A stretch of 64,000 bases of DNA from Sphagnum compactum (lineage: Eukaryota > Bryophyta > Sphagnopsida > Sphagnales): assembly GCA_965153455.1 (NCBI GenBank), contig OZ234497.1, positions 10,788,001 to 10,852,000 of the forward strand, read 5' to 3'. The position numbers were made by a program, and so were the translations under genes. A model generated the notes under the pieces. The model was not told where the DNA came from. It saw nothing but the letters and a program-made list of their open reading frames with translations, and made no database searches. This document shows positions 24,916 through 36,440 of this stretch, piece by piece (positions within the stretch are counted from its first letter, which is position 1; every line of letters begins with the position of its first letter).

Positions 24916-25732
24916 TGACGCGCTCCCAAGTCCCTACTTAGTCCCAAGTTGGACTAAGTTGGTTCAAGTTGCGGAAAAAGGAAGGACTCGGGGCACGCTC
25001 CCAGCCTTCAACACTAAAAGGGGTAGAGGGTCGTGTTGAAGCCTCGGGATGGACTAGGAAGAGTGACAAGCTTTTCACCTACTGAAATTTGCACAAAACC
25101 AACCACAAGTTGGTTAGACCACTTTCTGGGTCACTTTGGTGCTAGAACAAGCCACGGGCAACCTTGGACTCACTTGACTCACCATGGCCCGGACTGGGGG
25201 GAAGCCACCACCTTCCCCCATATAGTATTCTCTGCAGCTCTCCACCGAGGCTACATCCGAATGGCACTTTTTCCCGAGACTCCCAAGGAGGAATCCCGAA
25301 ACTGTCCCGGTTTGGACTCCCGAGACTTTGGGAGCTCATATCTCCCAGCTACAACCTCCGATTGGAGTGAGGTCTGAACCAAAGTTGTAGATCTCCTCGA
25401 GATCTTTCCAATGGTGTGTTGCACTTCACCTGCACACACTAGGATCAAGTCAATTCCCGACTTTTAATGGTCGGGAGTCAAACTGCCAGTTTGACTCCCG
25501 GCCCTTCTTTTGCCCATAACTTGGGCTGCAGATGTCTAAACGGCCGATGCAAGGCCATTTTCGACATCTACACTTCAAGACCTTTCCATTGATATAAAAA
25601 ACACCTCAATGCAAGGTGTTTTGAACCCTGCAATCGAGCTCTGAGTTTTTGGGAGTCCCGGAGGACTCAAAGTCCCCAACTTTGGGAGTGTGAGTTGCAA
25701 GCTCACACTTTGCCCAAAGTGGGGTTGTGACA
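24916..25732. mobile_element. Solo LTR of an LTR retrotransposon
   Basis: An 817-bp GC-richer block begins TGACGCGCTCCC and ends GGGGTTGTGACA (TG…CA ends), flanked by the perfect 5-bp duplication AAGTG (24911-24915 and 25733-25737). It contains a TATA-like CATATAGTATTC near 25209 and an AT-rich ATATAAAAAACACC near 25591, plausible U3 promoter and polyadenylation regions. No internal domain, primer-binding site or second LTR is present, so it arose by LTR-LTR recombination. The copia/gypsy family cannot be judged from the LTR alone. Confidence 0.88.
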
Positions 25733-26252
25733 AAGTGAAACACGATGGCAATGACGAAAGAAGGCAGAAACAACAAGGAAATAAAAAGAAAAAGGAACGA
25801 AGAGAAAATAAACGGGAAAAGTTGAAACAAAAAAACAAGAAAAAAACACAAACATCAAATAACTTGTAACTTGCAGAACAATACGCCAAACAAAGAAATG
25901 TAAAAGGAAAAGTTCAAAGGCTCCAATCCATTTTTCTTCACAAGAATTAGGTAAGGTTTTTGTAACAGAAGGGAGTCGTTGGAAAGCGGCATCCCCTTCC
26001 TAATCTCAACCTAAACGTAATTTTGACCAAGTGTTAGGGACTTGAAAACCTAACCTAGGTAGAAGGTTTTATCTCACCCAGGTCTCAACACTTTGAAATT
26101 TTTTTTGATCAGTCAATTATCACTTGTGTGAAAATCGATGATTAGGGTTTCAATTACGGTATCACTAAAAGTGATTCTCTTAGAGGTTCATATTCGAATA
26201 CCCAAATGATACCCAAGAATATTTTTGATACCTGCCCAACATTAGTTTTGTC

Positions 26253-27417
26253 CTTCATTTGGGCCTCCATTTATTTTCTCATGTTCAATAGTGAGTTATT
26301 CTTAAAGTCCCCATAGAGAACCAAACTTCCAAATTCATAATGAAATAACAATAAATGCCCAATATTTGTTGAATACTCAATGTAGGAATAATTGTCATAC
26401 ATGAAAACAATGAAATTTAAGATGAAGATTTTCAATCGAACAGCTCATAGCCTATTTCTGAACCCTCAATAAATCCTTAAATATTACTTTGTTGCCTTTA
26501 GAGTTCTAAAATTATTTGTAGAGCTTAAGATGGTGATTTCAAAGCAATTTAAATCACTCAATTTGAACCAAAAATGAGAAACTTATGCACTAATGAAGTA
26601 GGCAAAGTCGAGATGAAGAAAAATGAAAAAAAATGTGTTTTGCAATTCGAAAAAACATATTATCTTTACTTCTCTTTTTAGGCTGCTCCTTTGGCTTTGC
26701 ATTTCAAAGATGATTTGTAAAGCTTGAGAAGGCGCTCCTATAACATTTTAAATCACTCAAAATGGAGAAGAATTGAGAAAGATCTGCCAAAGTGTTCAGC
26801 GATAGGCTAGTGTTTGGTGATGAGCCAGTTTACCCTAGTGCCGGCAACACAAGCATCTCATTCCATGTTTCAGCCAAACTGGGGATTCTAGTTCTTGTCA
26901 TGCTGACTTTGCGAATAACTTTAATATATTACAAATTTACTAGAAAAGAGAGCTGAACTTATTATTTAGTAAACCACAGTCCTGAAAGATAAATGTGGCC
27001 ATGGAGAGCATGCAAAATTATTAGTGCAGTTTTGCTTTGCTCGTGATTTCTTAAACTTTCCTTCCAAGGGTGTGGTGGGTTTTGGAACAACACATTCAGA
27101 AGCTGTTCAAATTTTGGGATGTGAGAATTTACAGCTGAGGCTCAGAGAAAAGACCTGGAGACTGGGTAACTTAAGCGCTTAGTTGGAAGTTTTTTGGCCT
27201 TGAAGTTTTCATCTGCCACATTCAGAGGTCTGCTTGAATGGAGGCAAATGTGAGCAGCTGAGGATAAAGATGACTGTACAATGGAGCTGTTGCAGTACTG
27301 CAAAAGGTATCTGTCCTGTGCAAGTTTGTCATGAGCTGGCCACTATGTACAGACTACTACAGACTTTGCTCTGTACTCAGGGATGAGTGAAGTTTGAACA
27401 AACAGCCACCAGCACGC
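26253..27417. other. Intergenic DNA, no gene recognised
   Basis: AT-rich to about 26.9 kb, then slightly more GC. Nothing supported as coding. Confidence 0.4.
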
Positions 27418-28206
27418 CAGCCATTGGAAGCCTATTCTGACTCAGTTGTGGATAGAACCCAACTCTCCATTAACATCAGGTTTCACCTTGGTACTTATTC
27501 TAAAACAGGGGTAACTTATCCTAGGATTGGGCAGGTTGGTAGCTACCAGTGTTGGCAGGTTATTGAGAGAACACCTGGTTATAGTTAACCTACCATTGAG
27601 TTCTTTGACCTTTGATAAATGCACCCATCAGTTATTGAATCTTCAAATTTTATAACTTACTGGGATGATTGGAATTTCATCGAGGTAGGTTAAAACTCCT
27701 TAAACCCTACACATATTTATGATAGAAATTAGAAAAATAGATAATAATAATAAAAATAAGAAATTTAAAAACTCATGGCCTACCCTACCTACGTAACATA
27801 ATTAACAATTTTCAAGGTAGGTATTTGAGAATCAACCTTTATTGTAACCAATGGTTATTAAAAAGAATGATCAAGTAAATTGATAATTAAGGTCATTACT
27901 TTGATACTGAAATTGATAACCAACGGGTTTAAATTTTAAATTTTTTATAACCTACTCCACTGGTTATTGAAAAGAACAGTAATAACCGGCCAACACTGTA
28001 GGTACATAGGATAATAGGTGGTTAAGTAGATGCATTGAGAATATGGGTTGTAGATAAGAAAGGGCTAGGTGGTTGTTACTAGGTAGGTAGTATAAATAGA
28101 AACGGAGCGAACCACCATGGGTAACTAATCAACTGGATCAACCCAATGAAAAACTATTTCCTGTCCACTCACCATCCATCCCTCACTGCTGTTGGTTCAA
28201 TGGAAC
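27418..28206 (+). mobile_element. Foldback-family copy E, split by a hAT-like MITE
   Basis: The left part carries CCATTGGAAGCC, TGACTCAGTTGTGGAT and CATCAGGTTTCACCTTGG. The right part (from about 27999) carries the TAGGTAGG tract, CAACCCAATGAAAAACTATTTCCTG and CTGTTGGTTCAATGG. The interruption is the element at 27549-27998. Confidence 0.65.
27549..27998. mobile_element. hAT-like MITE nested in foldback copy E
   Basis: Starts CAGTGTTGGCAGGTTATT and ends in the inverse of CAGTGTTGGCCGGTTATT, a near-perfect 18-bp TIR. Flanks GTAGCTAC and GTAGGTAC (7 of 8, if the last G is shared) fit an 8-bp duplication. The interior is AT-rich and non-coding. Confidence 0.75.
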
Positions 28207-28611
28207 CCCCAAGCTAGTTGGTTATAACACTGCTTTGGAACCAAGCACGGAGACAGTCTCCTTCGGTGTGCTGCAAATTCTCAGGCAATTCAGTTCAGAA
28301 GGCGTGTCATTGACTTGTGTACTTTAGATACCTTTTTCCCTCAGCTGCCTCTGCAGAGTTCTGCAAAACGTAATGGGTCAAGAATCAAGATGCTGCTGCA
28401 GCTCTGGTAAAGTACATGTGATGCGCACCTCTTCACCACTGGTGATGCACATGTCTTCCAATTTTAAAAGAGTAGATTGACCACTGGCCAACAACTACAT
28501 TGTACTTTGACATACAGCTTGTGTGTGTGCAGATGTTGTGCTCCACACTTTTTTCCACACTCCATGGGAAATTGGGTATGGAAGGCCAGTCTCAACCTTT
28601 TCTAGACCCTT

Positions 28612-29012
28612 AACTGGGGGCAGAGTGAACCAGTACCTCCTCTTCTAGACTCTTAACTTGGGCCAGAGTGAACCAGTACTGACCAGTGCACCACGGACCA
28701 CAGTGGACCAGCACCCACCAGCGCACCATCCACTGGGTGCCTGTTATTACCAGTTGTTGATGAACCTCAATCGAGTTAGTATTCAGTTTCACCTTGGTAA
28801 CCAATTCTGTAAGTATAGGTCTTATACATAGGTAGATAGGTAGGAAAATAGGTAACTTCTAGGTAAGTAGCTGACATATACATAGGTAAGGCTGTTTTTA
28901 CCACTTACCTACTAAGTAGGTAGTGAAAAAAAAGTAACTGAGCTAACAGTTAGCTAGGGAACTGGAACCCAACAGAAAACTGTTTCAGGGCCACTAGATA
29001 CCATCATCCTTC
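28612..29012 (+). mobile_element. Foldback-family copy F
   Basis: Starts with a duplicated GCAGAGTGAACCAGTAC block, then CACCATCCACTGGGTGCCTG, the core CAGTTGTTGATGAACCTCAA, TTCACCTTGGTAACC, a TAGGTAGATAGGTAGG tract, and ends near AACCCAACAGAAAACTGTTTC. Its right end abuts the inverted copy G. Confidence 0.72.
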
Positions 29013-29590
29013 ATCATATGGGCCACAGTGAACCAGCACCCACAAGCACACAATAAAATATGGATGGACAGTGGTCAGGAAACAGTTTTCTGTTGGGTTC
29101 CAGTTCCCTAGCTAACCATTGTGGTTAGCTCTTTGCAGGTTGTTAGGAGGTAGGTAGCAGTGTTTTTGTTTTTGTCAATTTTGTGAGGAAGCCAAAGTGG
29201 TGATGATCCACATGAAGATTTGGTCAAATTTGGTTACAAGGCAAATATGTTTTTTTTAATAAACATCATTCTATATTTCTGGCTACCTACTTGAACCATG
29301 TAAAGGAATCTGGTGATTTTTGGTCAAATTCTAGCTATTGAAATTTTCAAAAGACATTTGATTTTGGCACTTAATTTTTAATATAGCTTTTTGGCTGTAT
29401 ATAGCCTGCACAAACAGCCCTGACCTATGTAAAACCCATTTACTCACCTAATATTCACCTGTTTCCCTACCTGTCTATCTACATATAGGACCTTCTTCTT
29501 ATAAAATGAGCTACCAAGGTGAAACCAGATATTAATTCAGTTGAGGTTCATCCACAACTGAGTCACAAGGAGAATGGGGTGGATGGTTCT
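29013..29590 (-). mobile_element. Foldback-family copy G, inverted, with a family-B MITE insert
   Basis: Reads in reverse: GGCCACAGTGAACCAGCACC, then AACAGTTTTCTGTTGGGTTCC, and at its far end CCAAGGTGAAACCAG, AACTGAGTC and CAGTTGAGGTTCATCC. About 29168-29405 is the family-B MITE (GCCAAAGTGGTGATGATCC through GTATATAGCCTGC) inserted within it. Confidence 0.7.
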
Positions 29591-29879
29591 CTGTTCCGAG
29601 CAAACATAATTTTGGTGTTCGATCACTAATACATTGGCCACAATGGCCATGGCAGTTGTTGTCCCTCCCCTAATAGCTAGGGCACCCGTCCACAACAGTG
29701 AACATCAATGTGAATTTTTATTTTACTTTTTTTGTGAAAAAAAATTAGACCATATGAGAGGTCATATGAAGGGCAGTGAAACAAGGTTGTTTTCACCTCC
29801 ATGGATGCATCTTGGGTGCAGAAAATACATATATTTTTAAAAATATTCCATGGGTGTTGTGTTGCAGGGCTATGGACAC

Positions 29880-31900
29880 GCATTGTCAATAATAAGAAAC
29901 ATCATCAAGGGGATTAAAAAAAGACCATTGATGACGCGTGATAGTGGTCTATATGCACAAGTAGTCAAAAATCAATCAAAACAAAAATGAAAACACCCAT
30001 ACGTCCCATTAGCAAGGGGACTGAAGCTTCATCACCTGATGTTTGTTCAACATATGATTGTGTCTTCTCCTGAAGAGCCATCGTGCTATCATTGTCGATG
30101 TTTCTTGCAACATATTTATGCAAATCGAGTCAGCAATGACGACATCCATCAAGATCCAGAAGTTGTCTCTAGTGATAAGGATATGCACTCATCATCGGAT
30201 GTGGCAAGGGAAAAGGTGGGAGAACTCCCTTTGAACATGTGCTCCACTTTCCAAAGCAATAGTTGTGACACTATCTCGAAGTATATAATGGGCTACGATG
30301 TTCACTTTTGCAAGGGCACCAAAGCAAACCCAACCTAGATCATCGATGGTATGACCACATTGACAACATGAAAGATGGGCAACCGTAGGATGTGGCAAGC
30401 CAAAATGAGTACATAGTGTTGTAAGGAAGTGGGTTGAAAATAAATGAAATGCAAATGTGGTAGGATGAGGTAATAACCAAGCGCATGCCCTTGGACCTTC
30501 ACATGAGCGAAGATGTGTTCACATGATATCTGAAGGAACATCTATTAGAAGCAAAATAAATTCCTGATCGTGTAGGCAATCCGCCAAAAAAGCTTGCAAC
30601 TAGGATAAGACTAAACTATTAAATTTTCAAAAGGTAGGACCTAAGACTAGACAAGCTAAGGTAATAGGGCTCGAGTATCCCATAATGCTATCTGGAATGA
30701 GGAAATGTTAATCTCAACATGTGTTATGACATCTAGAAGAATAGGGTGATCATCTTGCTAGAAACGAGTGACAAATGCAAGAACAATCAATGCCCAACAT
30801 CCCAAGAATGCAGGGGCAGCAATCTAAACTACAAAAAGGAAGCTGAACCCGCTCAAAAAAACAAGAATAATGGTTCAACAACGAATTAAATGATCGTTAG
30901 AACCACTAAAAGATCTCGCACCAAGTAAATCTTTCAATGCAAATATGGTATGAGTATTAAACTCAATGTAATGTTGCAAAATACCTAGAGATGGAAACAT
31001 TATACGAAGCAAGTAGCCAAGGCGTTGGGCCTAGCACAACAATAGCATAGCAAAAGCCACCTAAGGATCTATAAGCATAGGAAGATTAAATATCGTCCCA
31101 AGATCCTCATGAAAAGCCTCAGCCATCAACGAATCAACGAATGATTTAGATCCCACCAATGTGCCTAAAATATGAAAATATGAATCAAGAGTGAAACAGC
31201 CAAGAGGAAGTGATATAAAGTCGTCCAACCCCTATGGAAACTACACACTTCACTAGCTACACTAAAAACCCCAATGCTAAAAACTCCTACTGCAATCGTA
31301 AAAAAACAAGAACCACATCAAATGCAGGACCTACTATGTGTGTATCATTTGCCAACAAAAGGAAAACACAAGTAGGGTGGGCTAATGTTGTAGGGCAAAA
31401 AGCGCAAAGGTGAACCAAAACAAACAAGATTCCTCACAATGGGTCCCCCTGTTGTGTATCTCATTCTAACAAAATGATTATGAGATTACCATGTCAAGAA
31501 GCTTGAAAAAAATATAGTGGGGATGGGCATGCAAAGAATTGTCGAACAAATGGGAAAAGTTGATTTAGAAAACCGAACGAAAACCATAACTCCTAAAAAA
31601 TGGCTAGTCGTGACACTGAATTGAAGGTGTTACAAAACATTCACCTATAGCAACACCCAATTTGGGTGCAAATTTAACATCGCTCAAACGCCATGAACCA
31701 CTATTTCACACCCATCACAAATCGCTACACCAAATTGATGAAGATTAAAATGTTCCACGAGAATATCCCTAAATTGAATACCCAGTGTGCAAGCAATTAG
31801 GCAATAGGTCACCTCATCAATTAACCCTACTTCATGTTGGAAAAGGAACCTGTAAAATGATGACAATTTTCATGTCCATAGCAAAATGTCATGATTAATG
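29880..31900 (-). pseudogene. Dead LINE-type reverse transcriptase
   Basis: Minus-strand translation with about a dozen stops and frame changes gives recognisable retroelement blocks in order: HEVGLIDEVTYCLIACTLGIQ (31.85-31.7 kb), NLHPNWVLL then FNSVSR-like sequence, LNQLFPFVRQFF and SPLYFF, TQQGDPL at about 31455-31435 (the RT QGDPL motif), then in the 3' half GPRACAWLLPHPTT, LPHPTVAHLSCCQCGHTIDD and ESGAHVQREFSHLFPCH (30.40-30.19 kb), and KTQSYVEQTSGDE (about 30.08 kb). The CxC…H cluster suggests a degenerate zinc-binding region downstream of RT. No long terminal repeats flank it. It is clearly non-functional. Clade assignment within non-LTR elements is uncertain. Confidence 0.78.
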
Positions 31901-32738
31901 TGAACATGACCCAACATCAATTTTACATGTGTAAGGTGGCTTTTTTTTAATAATATGATCATCATCCTCATTTGAAAAAGAATGGTTGTTCCACATATTT
32001 GATCTTGAAGGAAAGATATTTGAAACTTGTGGTGTTGGAGATTGAAATTTTTAATATTTATTTATTTTGATCTTGTTCCTATCTAATGATTTTAGGTTGA
32101 AGAAATCCATCACAGGATTAGCTCCTCTAGTTGCACGTCACAACATAATTTCCCTCCATTAGTTTAACCAAAAGAAAATCTTTGCATCATAAAAATGTTT
32201 ATTAAAAAATCCAAAAATTGGGCTCTAACTTGGAATCAACATTTACATTTTTTTTAGTTAAATAAAATCAAAATTGATGATTTTTCATTTTTATGAAAGG
32301 GCTTAAACATGGAACCAACAATTTTAAAAGAAACCTAAAAATCAGGCAACACTGGTCCATTCATTGTTAACCAACCTTCCCCCATTCTCAACTCATTTGT
32401 TAATACAGTGTGTGAGGTAATTGAATTTTGGTTTCAATTGTTGGCCCTTTGGTTGTGGAAATGCGCAATCAAGCCTTTCAAGCCTCAAGTGTTGTGAATT
32501 TTTAAACTAGTATATTTGTCCTTTCCTTTTCATTAATCATGAGTTCTATCTTGTTGCATTAAGGTTTTGGCATGCTTACATCAATAGAGCAAGATTCACA
32601 CATGAAAAACCAAATTTAACACTTTGCCCAAGGAATTTACCAATGTCCTGCGAATATTAGAAATGGCATCAACCCTTATTAGTTATCATATTGGTCTTGT
32701 AAATCCAGAACTTTGAAATAAAACACTACGAATTCTTT
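31901..32738. other. AT-rich spacer with a possible hAT terminus
   Basis: AATCAGGCAACACTG ending at 32354 reads inverted as CAGTGTTGCCTGATT, a hAT-like end, but its partner was not found. No gene. Confidence 0.4.
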
Positions 32739-32739
32739 C

Positions 32740-34780
32740 ATTTGCATGCATCAATTGGGTTCAAAAACTTGTATGCATAAACCAAAAAGGATAACAATGC
32801 ATTTTTATCATATTTAATTGTAATTTGAAAAGTTCTATCCATGGCAAAAATATTGAATGGGTGAAAACACACTACAAGGGTGTTGCTTTGGGCAAGAAAA
32901 TGATTTTTTTGGGTGCATTTTGTATTATTTTGGGGGTAGTTTTTTTTTATTTCATCTAACATTTTGATAAACAAATAAAACAAATTTTGATACATGTAAG
33001 GCCTCCAATATAATTCTTGTTATTTTTCAAATGAAAGTAATTTATTAACAAAATATTCTTTTCAACACACTTATAATCATTCGAATGAAAAACTTATCCA
33101 GATGTTTTTTGTGGAATCACATGAATCAAATTTTCAATTATAATTGAAATGGTACAATCAACTCGTATTCAATATATAATTAAGTATTTCATCAAGTTTT
33201 ACAATTATTTAAATCATTTAAAACATATATTTGCACTTTGTAGTACATTGTTTTAAGTTTTATTTTCTCACAAATGCATTTTTTTAATTATTTAATATTA
33301 ATCAAAAAAATATTTTCTTTTAACAATTGTATTATTTAGCAATTGAGCTACCTTATTTTGAATATAATTTATGAAAACCTCTTTTAATATTGGCTTGGTG
33401 GAAGTTGAAAGTTGCACAATTTAACAATACTTGTGATAACATTTTTAGGCCATCGTAATGTGTTTTCACCTTAATGACCACCCCCAACCCCTTATAGCAA
33501 AGGTTTAACATCATAGTTAACATGTTGTGAACTTTGCAATGTTGAAAAGAAAACATAAATGAAAGGAAACAATCTAAAGCTAGTATGGCTTATTTTTACA
33601 TCCATTGTTTGAAGACTAAAAATTCACCATCAAAGTTGATGGTCTCTTGGAATCTAATGTCATAAGGTCCACATCCCTTTAACATACAAATGATATTGCC
33701 ACAACTAGGGCATTAAAAAATAGCCAATAGCCCTAAATATGGTTCAACACACATTGTTGGACCATGAGTCCCAATATATCAAAAACAATTCAAGCAATTG
33801 CCCAAACTTGGGGACTTGGCACACAACCTTGAAATGCCAATGATTGTTGATTTCTGCAGCAAACGATTTGAATTCAAAAGTTTCTTAGAATATGATGAAT
33901 TTTGAACCAAATTTAGTCTTGAACTTGTGTGGAGGCACCCCCATATTTGAACATGTCTCTTGCCATTATTGGCATCCCTTACCACTTTTTTTGGTCCATG
34001 TGATGATCTTCTACATATAAATTGTGTGTCATTGATCAAGATCAATGTCAAATTAAGACATACCTTGGAATCATCTACAACATGTTGGCAACATTTGGAC
34101 ATGGCATCTCCCCAACAAGACCTTACAAAAGGTGATAATCCCAAAACTTCACAAGACACAACAAAAGTCAAAATAGAGGTCATGGTGGAAAAATTATTTC
34201 CCTCATTTTTTACATATGTAGTAACACAACCATTAAACTGTGTTTTGCAAACATATCATTCACCTACAAAACCATAGCACTTTTCATATGTTATACATTT
34301 TCAAAAAATCCAATAGTTACATGATAAGGCTCCCACTTGTCATTCAAAAATTGCACAATGAGAACAAAAATGTCCACCTTCACTCTTGGCATTCAAAGAT
34401 CAAAGCTCATAGGGCAAGTAATACATGAGTTAAAAGTTGAAGATACAAATCTCTCTTTGATCCTTTCTACCACTTTAAATAAAAGATCCTCACTCAGTTG
34501 ATGCTTTAATGGAAAATTGAAGTGAAGATTCTATCTAAAAATTACTCTTTAAAAAAACAATGCCTCCACAATTGACAACAACACAAGCTTGTTAAATCAA
34601 CAATACAAGATCCTTTTCAAATTATTTTTGGTGAAGATCATTTTTGTTATAAACAACATTATTGCCAAGGGTTGGCCAAACCTTTTTTTTTTTAGCATCA
34701 ATTTACTTCATGCCCTTCTCTTTCTCATTCAATCTACTCCTTTCAAAGTTGATAATGATTGTCTTCCAAATGTTTTTGAA
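32740..34780 (-). pseudogene. Second decayed hAT transposase
   Basis: It is homologous block by block to the transposase at 21.9-24.0 kb. Going along the minus strand: NFERSRLNEKEKG near 34.75 kb, KIITWTKKSGKGCQ and SNMGVPP near 34.0-33.9 kb, KVHNMLTMMLNLCYKGLGVV at about 33545-33480, and IKYDKNALLSFLVYAYKFLNP at about 32800-32750. The terminal WWEKHEVMF block is missing, and stops occur throughout. A degenerate minisatellite and a hAT-like terminus follow on its 5' side, as in the first copy. Confidence 0.72.
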
Positions 34781-35189
34781 TAGAAGAAATGTCATTTGTA
34801 AAATGGTAACTTATCACACCCCTTTTTTGCGCTACAATTGGAGTAATTGGGTAACAAAGAAACACATTTCAATTGTTCCACTTCCTTTGGGTTTAAACTT
34901 GAACTTACCTAAGTGGGGGAGAGGAAGTCTTGCTAATGGGCACATAGAATGCCCAAGTAGTGGAATTTTGTTTGTCTTCCATTCTAAAAATCTTGATTCT
35001 TTGCCAACAATTTCCATGAGACTATAGAATTTCCCCTTGTTGTTGTTTAAAGGCAACCTTAGAAACTAATGGAAAGCCACAACAATTTACATCCACAAGA
35101 AGCTCCATGAAATACACAACCTTTTCTAGGAGATTTTTGTATCTTCCATGTGTGTCAAATTCCAACTCAATCTTCAAAAAGATGAAAAC

Positions 35190-35850
35190 ATAAGAAACAT
35201 GAAGGACAACAGAAAAAAAAACAACCAATAGTATGAACAACATGAGAAAAGAAAAAAGGCAACCAATAGTAGTCATCATGAGAAGAAAAAGATGATAACC
35301 AATAACAAGACCAACAAGAGAAAAGGAAGAGGGCAACTAACAACAAAATGAACACAAGAAGAGGAAGTGGGCGACCAGCAACAAAAATAACATGAGAAAG
35401 GAAAAGGGTACTAACAACATGATGAACATAAGAAAAGAAAGAAACTGATTGGCAAAAAAAACAAAATGAAACTAAAGAAAAGGCAACCAATAGCAAAAAC
35501 AACACAAAAAGAAAAAAAAGGTGACCAACAATAGGACCAACATGAGAAAGAAAAGAAAGGACCAATATCAAGAACATGAGAAGAGGAAAAAAGTGACTAG
35601 CAACAAGACCAACACAAGCAAAAGGACAAAACAACAACAACAAGACCAATACAAGAAAAAGAAGAAGGCAATTAACATGAGAAGAAGAAAAAGGCGACAA
35701 ACAAAAGTAACACAAAGGGAGGAAAAATAAATCAACCAATAGTAAAAACAACACAAGAAGACAACCAACAAAAGAAACAACATAAAAAGAGGAATAGGGC
35801 GAAAACTTACTTGAATGTTGAAGAGCCACACAACCCCCACCTACTCCTCA
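35190..35850. repeat. Degenerate minisatellite, AACCAACARNA/ACATGAGAA-type units
   Basis: Repeats of roughly 30-40 bp of the form AGGCAACCAACAACAAGACCAACATGAGAAG. It lies on the 5' side of the second hAT transposase. The long minus-strand ORF of 220 codons across it is a Leu/Phe/Val-rich artefact of repeat composition. Confidence 0.75.
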
Positions 35851-36425
35851 TCATCAAGCACCATGACCACACCAAAACGACAACACAACAATACAAAATA
35901 AGCTAGTGCTCAAGAGAGAGATAAGGCGACCAACCACATGAACAACACTAAAAAAGAAAGAAGACAAGTGGGAGTTGGTTTATCAACACACTTTGCAAAA
36001 GATTGCTTGAAAAGGACCACAAAGAATGAAGAAGAAACAAGAAACCAAAAAATAATTGAGCTTTGAAGGCTTAAGGTTCGAGCATGAAAAAAAGCATAAA
36101 GACTTCTATGAGAAGTGAAAAGAACTAACAAACTAACAACAAATTGTAAAAGACAAAAACCAATCACCCTAAAGTCTCTAAACCCTAATCTCTACAGCCA
36201 TCCTATGCCCTAACCCTAGAACCTAACCAGATTTTTTTTAAATCAATCCCAATTCCCAACACAAGGGGCCAATCGAGGCCGATTCTAGAAGCAGGACCCC
36301 TTCATCCAGTTCTAGTTCCAAACAGTTCCAGATTTAGGGGCTAGTTCCAGATACCCAGATCCGAAACCAACAATTCTCCAGAACGTGAGCAAATCAACCG
36401 CTAGTTCCTACAAGACAATCCAGGT

Positions 36426-36440
36426 ACCCACCCAACACTG
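36426..36440. mobile_element. hAT-like right terminus (probably of the second hAT copy)
   Basis: ACCCACCCAACACTG inverted is CAGTGTTGGGTGGGT, matching the TIR family at 26244, 48935 and 49076. The partner end near 32.4-32.7 kb was not found. Confidence 0.5.

Larger units (their letters stand above)
21312..26244 (-). mobile_element. Decayed autonomous BED-hAT transposon with nested solo LTR
   Basis: The left end CAGTGTTTGGCAGGTATC and the inverted right end TAATGTTGGGCAGGTATC are similar. The flanks GTTTCATC (21304-21311) and GTTTTGTC (26245-26252) agree at 6 of 8, as expected for an old hAT 8-bp duplication. Inside are a transposase pseudogene on the minus strand, a degenerate AACAAGGCR minisatellite upstream of it (about 24290-24900 and 25733-25850) and a solo LTR at 24916-25732. 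Without the LTR the element is about 4.1 kb. The TIR family matches termini near 36440, 48935 and 49076. Confidence 0.78.

Noticed and set aside
34662-35027. 121-codon plus-strand ORF
   Set aside because: Overlaps the N-terminal part of the dead hAT transposase on the other strand and matches no family.
35167-35829. 220-codon minus-strand ORF rich in Leu, Phe and Val that looks like a membrane protein
   Set aside because: It is a translation of a degenerate minisatellite; hydrophobicity follows from T-rich repeats.
36181-36215. Interstitial telomere array
   Set aside because: Only a few imperfect CCCTAAA-type units; more likely telo-box-like or chance motifs.
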